From Ruminococcaceae bacterium UBA1036 (GTDB taxonomy: Bacteria; Bacillota; Clostridia; Oscillospirales; Acutalibacteraceae), in contig DCEF01000014.1 of assembly GCA_002316805.1 (NCBI GenBank), forward strand, positions 1-18,575: a stretch of DNA of 18,575 nucleotides, given 5' to 3'. Made by a program: the position numbers and the translations under genes. Numbering within the stretch: the first letter of the stretch is position 1; each line of letters begins with the position of its first letter. The notes beneath the pieces were generated by a model, which made no database searches, was not told the DNA's origin, and was given only the letters and a program-made list of their open reading frames with translations. Below are positions 7,210 through 13,364 of the stretch, one piece after another.

Positions 7210-8031
7210 TTATTTAGCATAATTGTCAAGGAAAGAATGAAAAATTCCATTCTTTTTGTAAGCAACTACAGTGTCAAGATTAACATTTTCCGTGCTGTGA
7301 AAAATGTTTTTATCTACATCCGGATTTTCCTGCTTCAGCTCAGCGATAAGCTGTTTCATTTTCTGCCGCTTTGATTCCTTCAGGCCATCCGAACAGTTTT
7401 CTGTAAATTGACAGGCACAGCGAAGAAACTGCAGGCCGTTAAACTTGCCCCATGAAATGATATCACTTTCGTGCACAAGATACAGCGGACGTATCAGCTC
7501 CATGCCGCCATAGTGGGCGCTGTGAAGCTTCGGCATCATAGTGCGGATTTCTGCACTGTAAAGCATGCTCATAAGCGTCGTCTCAATCACGTCGTCGAGA
7601 TGATGACCAAGGGCAATTTTATTGCATCCGAGCTCACACGCATGTTTGTAAAGGCACCCACGCCTCATCTTTGCGCACAGGTAGCACGGCGACCGGTCGG
7701 CTTTTTCGGTAATTTCAAAGATATTTGTGTTAAAAATACGCACAGGCAAATGCAGTGCGCTGGAATTTGCCTCAATCCTCTTCCTGTTTGCTTCGCTGTA
7801 GCCGGGATCCATAACGATGTATTCGGCACTGAATGGAAAATCACTGTATTTCTGCAAGCGCTGTATGCATTTAGCCATTAATGTGGAGTCTTTCCCTCCG
7901 GAAATACATACGGCGATTTTGTCCCCTTCCTCGATAAGGCGGTATTTTTTCACAGCAGAAATAAATGGTATCCAGATTTCGTTGCGATATTTTTTCACAA
8001 TACTGACTTCTGCCTTTTCGTATGGTTCCAT
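7210..8031 (-). CDS. TtcA-like PP-loop ATPase (tRNA 2-thiocytidine biosynthesis family)
   Basis: This 273-aa protein is an N-type ATP pyrophosphatase: the PP-loop is SGGKDS at 44-49. It also has CYLC (C116, C119) and GHHLDDVIETTLMSM at 142-156, and C205/C207 in LRCAC. In TtcA this architecture (PP-loop plus cysteines that hold an Fe-S cluster) activates and thiolates cytidine 32 of tRNA. TilS lysidine synthetases lack the CxxC, so TtcA-type is the better match, though Firmicute paralogues may act on other tRNAs or substrates. The start at 8031 has AAAAGGG about 8 nt upstream. No sulfur-carrier gene is adjacent. The stop lies 10 bp before the next promoter. Confidence 0.9.
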   Translation of the reverse strand: MEPYEKAEVSIVKKYRNEIWIPFISAVKKYRLIEEGDKIAVCISGGKDSTLMAKCIQRLQKYSDFPFSAEYIVMDPGYSEANRKRIEANSSALHLPVRIFNTNIFEITEKADRSPCYLCAKMRRGCLYKHACELGCNKIALGHHLDDVIETTLMSMLYSAEIRTMMPKLHSAHYGGMELIRPLYLVHESDIISWGKFNGLQFLRCACQFTENCSDGLKESKRQKMKQLIAELKQENPDVDKNIFHSTENVNLDTVVAYKKNGIFHSFLDNYAK

Positions 8032-8133
8032 ATTTCTACCCTTTTCTAAATTGCTGAAACGTCCAAAAAATCTTATATATACAAAAAGCTAAAACGCTGC
8101 TGAAATCTGTTATAAGTCTATGTTGTATACCGT

Positions 8134-8820
8134 TCAGCGTTCTTCATGATTAATTGCTTTTCTTTTTGCATGGTAGATAGAACGTACCCTCACAAATTTG
8201 CGCACAGGTTGCACGTAAAGCGGTATATAAAAGCATGATGCTACAACGATTCCGCACAAAACATCAAATACCGAATGCTGTTTAATGAATACCGTAGACA
8301 AACATATCAGCACTGTAAGGATATTTGAACTTACTTTTCTGATACGGCTTTTTTTAAATTCTTTCGAGTGCTGCAGAGCTGAGTTTATAGCAAAAGTGTT
8401 TATTACGTGGATACTTGGACAGACATTTATTGGGGGATCTACAGAATACATGAACTTTATAAGTGAAGACAATGGATCGCTGGCATGGATTGACGGCCTC
8501 AGTCCCTGGGCATTCGGGAAAAGAACAAATATGGCGTTCGCTGTGGCCATTCCCCCAAACAGAAAAATAAACAGTTTGTAAAAATCTTTTTTTGAATAAG
8601 CTCCAATATAAACAACACCAAACGGAACAAATAAAAACCATATTACATATGGGATTGTAAATTCCTTGATAAATGGGATTCTCTGGTCAAGCAGCGTTTG
8701 AGTAAAGTATTTCGGCACAATAGTCAATTCATTATATTGAAACCACATTTGCAGAGGAATAAACAAAAGCAACAGATAAAAATACTTATGAGTAGATAAA
8801 TAATTATGTAGTTTTTTCAT
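8134..8820 (-). CDS. PAP2-superfamily membrane phosphatase/phosphotransferase
   Basis: This 228-aa integral membrane protein has about five or six hydrophobic segments. It has the PAP2 signature in its inositol-phosphotransferase-like form: QGLRP (R108), CPSIHVINTF (S136, H138) and KQHSVFDVLCG (H182, D186). The histidines form and relay the phosphohistidine intermediate in this family, acting on lipid phosphates at the membrane surface. The start is placed at 8820 (MKKLHNYL) because GAGGAG stands 7 nt upstream; an in-frame ATG at 8859 has no such site. The C-terminal tail after about residue 205 is strongly basic. It is leftward like the three genes before it, but the about 100-bp gap and lack of overlap leave an operon uncertain. 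Confidence 0.9.
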   Translation of the reverse strand: MKKLHNYLSTHKYFYLLLLFIPLQMWFQYNELTIVPKYFTQTLLDQRIPFIKEFTIPYVIWFLFVPFGVVYIGAYSKKDFYKLFIFLFGGMATANAIFVLFPNAQGLRPSIHASDPLSSLIKFMYSVDPPINVCPSIHVINTFAINSALQHSKEFKKSRIRKVSSNILTVLICLSTVFIKQHSVFDVLCGIVVASCFYIPLYVQPVRKFVRVRSIYHAKRKAINHEER

Positions 8821-9092
8821 CTGAGACTCCTCGATGTTCTTGATTTGGGAAATATACAATTAATCGGGTCTAATCGAATCATTTCAAAAGTCCTAAAATG
8901 CAAGGCGACACAATTCGTCAATTCTTATCACATTATATCCGTATTGCGCAAACAAATCAATGTCAGCCCATATATTTGTAAAATATTAGCAAATAATATT
9001 CATGCTGCAAACATTTTACTGCGTGAAAAATTTAGTATGCATTAATGTTATAAAGCAGATATTAAAAGCACACACCTCACGCATATATTTTC

Positions 9093-9121
9093 TTGAAATT
9101 CATCTCTAAATGTTCTACAAT
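9093..9121 (+). promoter_or_regulatory. Sigma-A promoter of the coiled-coil gene
   Basis: TTGAAA (9093-9098), a 17-bp spacer and TACAAT (9116-9121) give a predicted start near 9128. This excludes the in-frame ATG at 9110 and supports translation from 9143, leaving a leader of only about 15 nt that is nearly all ribosome site. The 8821-9092 interval before it holds no gene I can support. Confidence 0.72.
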
Positions 9122-9142
9122 TCATTTGTGGAGGTGAAAAAA

Positions 9143-9508
9143 ATGATGGATGAAAAAGTGTTGCTGCAGGCCATAGGAAGTATGATGGATGAAAAGCTTA
9201 AACCGATTCAGCAGAATATCTCTGCCATTAGCGGCAGGCTTGACGGGTTGAAATCCGGACAGCAGGCTGCTAACAAACGGCTTGACGGGTTGGAATCCGG
9301 ACAGCAGGCTGCTAACAAACGGCTCGATGGGTTAGACAGAAAGGTTTCTGTTTTGCAGAACGATGTTTCCATAATGGAATCCGATATTGCGCAGCTTAAA
9401 GAAGATTCAAAAGTTAACCGAAGTGCCGCAAACATTTTGCTTGATTGGGCAGACCGTGCAGAAGTTGAAATTAACGTCCCACTGCTTCATAAAGAAAAAC
9501 AGAAATAA
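9143..9508 (+). CDS. Small coiled-coil protein with 14-residue tandem repeats
   Basis: This 121-aa, almost wholly helical protein begins MMDEKVLLQAIGSMMDEKL. Residues about 32-62 contain RLDGLKSGQQAANK, then RLDGLESGQQAANK, then a partial RLDGLD. Fourteen residues equal two heptads, so the repeats keep the coiled-coil register. The tail (KVNRSAANILLDWADRAEV) resembles uncharacterised Firmicute proteins in which a coiled coil precedes a conserved NxLLxWA segment. No signal peptide or membrane helix is visible. The start at 9143 follows GGAGGTGA and the predicted transcription start; MM leaves 9146 as an alternative. It lies just outside the integrated element, transcribed toward it. Function is unknown. 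Confidence 0.85.
   Translation: MMDEKVLLQAIGSMMDEKLKPIQQNISAISGRLDGLKSGQQAANKRLDGLESGQQAANKRLDGLDRKVSVLQNDVSIMESDIAQLKEDSKVNRSAANILLDWADRAEVEINVPLLHKEKQK
9237..9334 (+). repeat. 42-bp tandem repeat, two copies plus a partial third
   Basis: Copies at 9237-9278 and 9279-9320 differ at one base (GAAATCC versus GGAATCC). A third partial, more diverged copy starts at 9321 (GGCTCGATGGGTTA). The unit length is a multiple of three and of the heptad, so copy-number change alters coiled-coil length without disturbing frame. Confidence 0.95.
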
Positions 9509-9880
9509 AACGTTTGCAATGATTTTGAAGGATGCTTATGGTCTTAAACAACAACATTTCATCTATTGGATCGAATAAGAACAGTGAGCAACGATAAACA
9601 GCAGACATATAGGATAATACGTCGGCCTTATACGTTTATTATGTAATTGCCTTGCGCATAACTAACGCGCATTGATCTACCCTTATTTTCAGTATGATTT
9701 TTAAGTAAAATTATGCCGGAAATCATATGCTTAACTACATATTATATGAATTTCAGACGTCGCCCGCACAGTTAGGCGATAACAGCACTTCTCAGAGAAA
9801 ATTATGTCCATTCTTGAATGGATTTTTACGTTTAAACAGCTACAAATATGAACATTCCAGCAGCACGTACGATTTGTGTT
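9509..9880. other. Gene-free host interval before the integration site
   Basis: No ribosome-site-supported frame is present. A small hairpin TCCATT/AATGGA (9807-9822) followed by five Ts could be a weak rightward terminator for the coiled-coil gene, though it is about 300 bp away. A leftward frame across 9731-9988 is only the translated tRNA-Pro remnant. Confidence 0.6.
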
Positions 9881-9881
9881 G

Positions 9882-9926
9882 AGAAAAAAAATCCGCATCA
9901 GCACTGGACTTTCAGCACTCATGCGG
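9882..9926 (-). terminator. Intrinsic terminator downstream of the tRNA-Pro remnant
   Basis: The arms 9893-9906 and 9913-9926 form a 14-bp stem with one G-G mismatch and two G-U pairs around a 6-nt loop. It is followed on the minus strand by an uninterrupted T-run (complement of 9884-9890). Before integration it would have terminated the tRNA-Pro transcript; now it lies downstream of the integrase. Confidence 0.85.
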
Positions 9927-9935
9927 GTTTCTGCA

Positions 9936-9983
9936 TGGTCGAGGTGACAAGACTCGAACTTGCGACATCCTGCTCCCAAAGCA
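9936..9983 (-). tRNA. 3' fragment of tRNA-Pro(TGG): element attachment site
   Basis: The minus strand reads the 3' half of a tRNA ending in CACCTCG-A-CCA (9946-9936), with T-arm GTTCGAGTC and anticodon loop TTTGGGA (anticodon TGG). The 5' acceptor strand CGAGGTG and the D-arm are absent; the sequence turns into element DNA within the anticodon stem, which here needs two G-U pairs. This is the expected product when an element carrying the tRNA 3' end in attP integrates. The full tRNA-Pro should be rebuilt at the far right end, beyond this window. It cannot function as a tRNA here. Confidence 0.88.
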
Positions 9984-9998
9984 AACATTAAAACCCCG

Positions 9999-11234
9999 CT
10001 AACCCGCTTGCTTGCTGGACTTTCCGCCTTCTATGACTTGCATGTGACTTGCATTTAAGTATCTATTTAGCTTATCCATGCTACGACGTTTAAATTTTTT
10101 ATCCAAATGAGTATAAATACCGAGTGTAGTTTTTATGTCAGAGTGCCCGAGTTGCTCTTTAGCCGTCAGCACATCTACACCTGCCATATAAAGTAACGTT
10201 GCAAACGTATGCCGGAGCCAATGTGCTGTAAAATGTGGAATCATCATCGGAAGTTTTTTGGGCCTGTGAACGCTCGTCGGCCACTTCTGCTTTGTTGCCT
10301 TGCAATAACACGTAAAATCTCCATACTTAATGTTTAGTACAGCTAAATAACTGTCCCACATAGTACGCCAAGACGTTTTTGTCAGCATTTTTCCATTTGC
10401 CGCCGTGCAAACAAGGTCAGTGCTTTTAGCGTTTGCTGGTTTTTGCTTTTTAAGAAAGTCTATCAATTTCTGAGGAATATCAATGACACGTATACTGCAT
10501 GGCGTTTTGGCTGTGCTTTTAAGTCGTGCTTTAGCGCCAATCATCTCAACTGATTTATTAACCGAAATAGTGCCGTTATGTAAATCTATGTCTCCCCACG
10601 TAAGCGGTATCAGCTCTCCACGGCGCAAACCTGCATACATCATTATCATAGCCGCTCTCTGCGCCCTGTGAGGCGTATCAATAATCCACTGCTGCTCTTT
10701 TTCTGTAAGCGCTCTGCGGTGCTCTGATGGTGCGTCTGTAGGAATTTTAACGGCATTTGCCGGATTATAGTCTATCACTCGGTTATTAATTGCAAGGCCA
10801 AATACTTGAGACACAGCAGACCGCACAAGCAACAGCGTACGACGCGCAGCAGGCTTTTTTGAGTTTTCGTTATATTCCGCAAGGCGGAATATAACTTCCT
10901 GAATATCACAAGTACGGATTTTTGTCAAGGGAACGTTTCTAAGCGAATCATTCAAATGGCTTATTGCACTTTTATAAGAGTTGTATTGTGAAGCCGACAC
11001 ACTGCCGGATTTCAATTTCAGCCATCTTTCTGCCCACTGCCCAAAGGTATCCTGCTCTGCAGTAACATCAATACCTTTTTTAATCTGCAGCTTGACTTCC
11101 AGCGCTTTTTCATTCGTCTCCTTCTGTGTTCTTCCGTACACTGTTTTGTATTTTCGCTTGCCGTCTATTTTGCCAAGATAGACTTGCACGGGTATACGCC
11201 CGTCTTTACGTTTGACATTTCTCTTTTTAGGCAT
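9999..11234 (-). CDS. int: Tyrosine recombinase (phage integrase)
   Basis: This 411-aa protein catalyses site-specific integration and excision. Residues 1-60 form a basic arm-binding domain (MPKKRNVKRKDGRIPVQVYL), about 62-165 a SAM-like core-binding domain, and about 170-390 the catalytic domain. The catalytic set is visible: R204 in AGLRRGE, a candidate lysine near 239, HWLRHTF giving H338 and R341, H364 in LGHSDIKTT, and nucleophile Y374 in LGIYTHL. Length fits Tn916/phage-type integrases. The start follows AGGAGGG 10 nt upstream. Its stop lies only about 15 bp from the tRNA-Pro fragment, the usual attL arrangement. A 5-bp hairpin (CCCTC/GAGGG) at the extreme 5' end of the predicted mRNA covers the ribosome site, and the -35 is poor, suggesting low expression in the lysogen. 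Confidence 0.96.
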   Translation of the reverse strand: MPKKRNVKRKDGRIPVQVYLGKIDGKRKYKTVYGRTQKETNEKALEVKLQIKKGIDVTAEQDTFGQWAERWLKLKSGSVSASQYNSYKSAISHLNDSLRNVPLTKIRTCDIQEVIFRLAEYNENSKKPAARRTLLLVRSAVSQVFGLAINNRVIDYNPANAVKIPTDAPSEHRRALTEKEQQWIIDTPHRAQRAAMIMMYAGLRRGELIPLTWGDIDLHNGTISVNKSVEMIGAKARLKSTAKTPCSIRVIDIPQKLIDFLKKQKPANAKSTDLVCTAANGKMLTKTSWRTMWDSYLAVLNIKYGDFTCYCKATKQKWPTSVHRPKKLPMMIPHFTAHWLRHTFATLLYMAGVDVLTAKEQLGHSDIKTTLGIYTHLDKKFKRRSMDKLNRYLNASHMQVIEGGKSSKQAG

Positions 11235-11242
11235 AATTATAG

Positions 11243-11264
11243 CCCTCCTATTGATTTCAGAGGG
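11243..11264 (-). promoter_or_regulatory. Ribosome-site-masking hairpin before int
   Basis: On the minus strand CCCTC (11264-11260) can pair with GAGGG (11247-11243), which is the core of the integrase Shine-Dalgarno sequence. The predicted leftward start is near 11265, so the 5' arm would be the first bases of the mRNA. Confidence 0.4.
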
Positions 11265-11279
11265 TTAAAGCAGTATAAT
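11251..11279 (+). promoter_or_regulatory. Rightward promoter sharing its -10 with leftward int -10
   Basis: TTGATT (11251-11256), a 17-bp spacer and a perfect TATAAT (11274-11279) point rightward, away from int. The same AT segment read leftward gives TATACT (11277-11272), the likely int -10, though with no good -35. The predicted rightward start is about 11286. Confidence 0.65.
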
Positions 11280-11285
11280 TAATTT

Positions 11286-11364
11286 GTATTTTAACGTACT
11301 GTCAGCCCTGCTGATAGTGAGCCGCCTTATCCGGTTGCAGCCGGATGGGGCGGCTATTCTTTAT
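11286..11364 (+). ncRNA. Predicted small RNA divergent from int
   Basis: Between the promoter above and the 3' end of the membrane-protein gene there are two hairpins. CTGTCAGC (11299-11306) pairs with GCTGATAG (11310-11317). A 13-bp stem follows, AGCCGCC/GGCGGCT plus ATCCGG/CCGGAT (11320-11355), then ATTCTTTAT. The strong hairpin is a rightward terminator, yet all flanking genes are leftward, so it makes sense only as the end of a rightward transcript of about 75-80 nt. There is no ORF with a ribosome site. The target is unknown. Confidence 0.5.
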
Positions 11365-11368
11365 GTAA

Positions 11369-11743
11369 TTATTTTGCCTGCGGAGCTGCCAGCTTGCTGT
11401 AATCTTGCTTGAAAATTGAAATTAGAAATACCACTGCGAAGATTAAGGCAATAACTCCCCAAACAACAAGGTCTTTGAAAATTCCAGTTGCCGTAACACC
11501 GATAAGCCCGGCAAGGGCATACAGGATTGTAGCTGCAATAGTTCCGCCTTTAGACGAACGTCCTGCGATACCAATAATACCGGCGGCAATAAACAGGATT
11601 GCAAATATTACTCCTGTTCCACTACTCGTATCCCCTGTTTTGTTTGCCAGCGCTGTTCCAACTCCTGCTGCGCAGGACTGAAACAAAATAATCAGTGACA
11701 TTACAAGAGATACAATTCCGATGGTTAGCTTTGCTGTTTTCAT
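11369..11743 (-). CDS. Small membrane protein with four predicted TM helices
   Basis: This 124-aa hydrophobic protein has membrane segments at about residues 7-27, 44-62, 69-88 and 92-111, and ends in a short charged tail (KQDYSKLAAPQAK). The first segment ends with a Cys-containing FQSCAAG, which is not a convincing lipobox. I do not recognise a family beyond DUF4064-like small membrane proteins, and that is tentative. The ATG at 11743 follows AGGAGAAAAGGAAAAGC-type purine-rich sequence. It lies 21 bp downstream of the lipoprotein gene on the same strand, so both are probably one transcript. Its place between integrase and repressor, where temperate phages keep lysogen-expressed genes, suggests a lysogenic accessory role. 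Confidence 0.8.
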   Translation of the reverse strand: MKTAKLTIGIVSLVMSLIILFQSCAAGVGTALANKTGDTSSGTGVIFAILFIAAGIIGIAGRSSKGGTIAATILYALAGLIGVTATGIFKDLVVWGVIALIFAVVFLISIFKQDYSKLAAPQAK

Positions 11744-11764
11744 GCTTTTCCTTTTCTCCTTTCC

Positions 11765-12313
11765 TTACTTTAATTTGGAAATGTCAAATGTTTTTGTAAG
11801 CTTTTCGTCGCTCATACTGATAATTTCTGTCAATTCCACTTCAACTTTAGACTTTGTATTAGATAGCTTATAAGGACACTCAACTTCCAGAGATGCGCCT
11901 TTTTTGATTTCTTTCATGTAATTATCTATATTGTATTTTTTATCTGTGCTACTATCTACTACAGCATTTTCAAGCTGAACGCCGTCTTGGAACGCTTTCC
12001 CGATTAAGGCAGAAGCAAAAGAAATAGACTTGTCAGAATTGTTGGTGAATTTGTACTTTACCAACATAACTTTTTTGTCCTCATAGTCTTTGCTCAAGCG
12101 CGCGGATTCAATTACAGCAGTATAATTACCGAGCTTCCCGCTGTCCTGTGCGGATGCTTTGGATTCTGCTTTTGACATGGCCTGTGATGACGTTGCTTTT
12201 GAAGCGCCCCCAGAAGCTGATACAGTGCTGCTGGAAGAATTTCCTCCTCCACATCCAAGAAGTGATAGCATGAGTGCTGCTGAAAGAATGATTGCTATTC
12301 CTCTTCTTTTCAT
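11765..12313 (-). CDS. Lipoprotein, DUF5067-like
   Basis: This 182-aa exported lipoprotein has the N-terminus MKRRGIAIILSAALMLSLLG followed by C21, a clear type II signal peptide with lipobox LLGC. A Ser/Ala/Lys-rich linker (about 22-58) leads to a beta-rich domain (about 60-182) with LSKDYEDKKVMLVKYKFTNN and AFQDGVQLENAV, which matches the DUF5067 pattern as I recall it. DUF5067/DUF4352-type domains have an immunoglobulin-like fold and are common in Firmicute lipoproteins, including prophage-encoded ones. The start at 12313 is preferred to an upstream TTG at 12346 because it gives a proper signal peptide and has GAAGG close upstream. Lipoproteins at this location in some lactic-acid-bacteria phages block superinfection; the same role here is inference. 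Confidence 0.85.
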   Translation of the reverse strand: MKRRGIAIILSAALMLSLLGCGGGNSSSSTVSASGGASKATSSQAMSKAESKASAQDSGKLGNYTAVIESARLSKDYEDKKVMLVKYKFTNNSDKSISFASALIGKAFQDGVQLENAVVDSSTDKKYNIDNYMKEIKKGASLEVECPYKLSNTKSKVEVELTEIISMSDEKLTKTFDISKLK

Positions 12314-12329
12314 GGTTGCCTTCTTTCCC

Positions 12330-12348
12330 TTGACAATTTCCGTCAAGT
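12330..12348. promoter_or_regulatory. Dyad CTTGAC-N7-GTCAAG over a promoter
   Basis: Perfect 6-bp arms 12330-12335 and 12343-12348 are separated by 7 bp. The dyad covers the -35 of the rightward promoter and the predicted start of the leftward lipoprotein transcript, a position where a bound repressor would block both. It is distinct from the ATTAC-type operators at 13394 and 13466. Confidence 0.4.
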
Positions 12349-12358
12349 AATTATAATA
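12331..12358 (+). promoter_or_regulatory. Consensus rightward promoter sharing its -10 with lipoprotein -10
   Basis: TTGACA (12331-12336), a 16-bp spacer and TATAAT (12353-12358) are both perfect hexamers pointing rightward. The same AT segment read leftward gives TATAAT (12356-12351), the likely -10 of the lipoprotein gene, with a poor -35. The predicted rightward start is about 12365. Confidence 0.68.
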
Positions 12359-12364
12359 TTTTTA

Positions 12365-12436
12365 TGGGATTCCATCCGAGAACTTCCAGCTTATGCCGCT
12401 CTTCCCTATCGCAAGTAGGAGAGGGCGGATTTTTTA
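12365..12436 (+). ncRNA. Predicted small RNA divergent from the lipoprotein gene
   Basis: A transcript from the promoter above would run about 72 nt to a rightward intrinsic terminator: CCGCTCTTCC (12396-12405) pairs with GGAGAGGGCGG (12418-12428, one bulge), followed by six Ts (12430-12435). A short GGAT/ATCC hairpin lies at its 5' end. The terminator overlaps the stop codon region of leftward immA, and the minus strand has no T-run after the hairpin, so it is not immA's own terminator. No translated ORF with a ribosome site was seen. Confidence 0.5.
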
Positions 12437-12886
12437 TGCATAATAACTTTTTCGCTTTGGCATTATACTTAGCCTGTATTCAACAAGCTGCGGACTGAGA
12501 TGTAAACAGGAGGCAATTTCCGGGATAGAGTATTGGATAAATTCCATTACATCATCATCTGAATAGAGCAAATCTACAGCAAAGTAATCAGCTTCCCGCT
12601 CATACCGCCCAATCGGAAACAACGTATTTGCCCGAAGAAATGGCGTATTGGATTCTGGGTGTAGAATGCCATGGCCTAATTCATGAGCACAAGTCCTGCG
12701 CCGTTCTTCATCATCAAGGTCTTGATTCAAATGAATCATCTTTTGACGAAAAGCTTTATTATAGTAGCCATGTATGCTGCCTAAAGGTTCTTCCGAAATA
12801 ACAAACTTTTCGTCTTTTGCAATTTCAAATGGATTTCTTGTTTGATATTTATTACAGATAGCATCTACAATTTTTTTGATACGCAT
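12434..12886 (-). CDS. immA: ImmA/IrrE-type metallopeptidase
   Basis: This 150-aa protein is a zinc-dependent protease that, in ICEBs1 and phi105, cleaves the partner repressor ImmR and so starts induction. The HExxH-type motif is H68-E69-L-G-H72 in CAHELGHGILHP, and E98 in READYFAVDLL is the expected third zinc ligand. Length is typical of the short ImmA form without extra domains. The ATG is only 6 nt after the ImmR stop codon, so the two are translationally linked. The family suggests activation by a DNA-damage or signalling cue; nothing in the sequence identifies which. Confidence 0.93.
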   Translation of the reverse strand: MRIKKIVDAICNKYQTRNPFEIAKDEKFVISEEPLGSIHGYYNKAFRQKMIHLNQDLDDEERRRTCAHELGHGILHPESNTPFLRANTLFPIGRYEREADYFAVDLLYSDDDVMEFIQYSIPEIASCLHLSPQLVEYRLSIMPKRKSYYA

Positions 12887-12892
12887 CTGTTA

Positions 12893-13330
12893 TCACTCTG
12901 ACTTTTTACGGTATTTTTTAGGTGTATATTTTTGTTTTGCTATTTTCTTGGCGAGCTCAAGACTATTTTTTAAACTGATAGCAAGCAACTCTTTTGTCTC
13001 ATCATCTAACGGTTCGCCATCAAACATAAGGCCGGACTGTTGCGCTTCCAACTGCGCAAGCGTTTCCTGCATCTTTTTTGATATATCGCGCTCGTCCTTC
13101 TCTGTAAGGGCGGGCGCTTTTTCTTTTGGCTCAGTCCCAAGCAAATAGCCCACGGTAACGCCAAAATACGATGCAATTTTATTGGCATTTTTAGCTGATA
13201 GCCCTGTTTGCCTGCCCATTTTTAAATCAGTAAGGTTTCCACGGCTTACCTTAGCTTCACGGCACATTTGAGTTACGTTAATCCCTGCCTGCTTGCACAA
13301 AGTTTCTATCCGATTATATAAATTGCTCAT
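12893..13330 (-). CDS. immR: ImmR/CI-like XRE-family repressor
   Basis: This 145-aa repressor has an N-terminal lambda-repressor-like HTH at about residues 5-65 (INVTQMCREAKVSRGNLTDL recognition region, then a GVTVGYLLGTEP end). A C-terminal helical, very basic tail (KKIAKQKYTPKKYRKK) follows. There is no LexA-type self-cleaving peptidase domain, which fits control by the ImmA protease encoded immediately downstream. The ATG follows GGAGTGA. It is transcribed leftward from a consensus promoter whose spacer contains an operator-like dyad (13466-13483), implying autoregulation. It probably represses the facing early promoter through the dyad at 13394-13411. Confidence 0.93.
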   Translation of the reverse strand: MSNLYNRIETLCKQAGINVTQMCREAKVSRGNLTDLKMGRQTGLSAKNANKIASYFGVTVGYLLGTEPKEKAPALTEKDERDISKKMQETLAQLEAQQSGLMFDGEPLDDETKELLAISLKNSLELAKKIAKQKYTPKKYRKKSE

Positions 13331-13364
13331 AAATTGTCACTCCAAATTGGGTATAACGACAAAT

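Noticed and set aside
9237..9334. CRISPR-like repeats
   Set aside because: The repeats are contiguous without spacers and encode an in-frame coiled-coil repeat; no cas genes are present.
9731..9988. Leftward 85-codon frame containing GCRKFESCHL
   Set aside because: It is the sense translation of the tRNA-Pro fragment and its terminator, not a protein gene.
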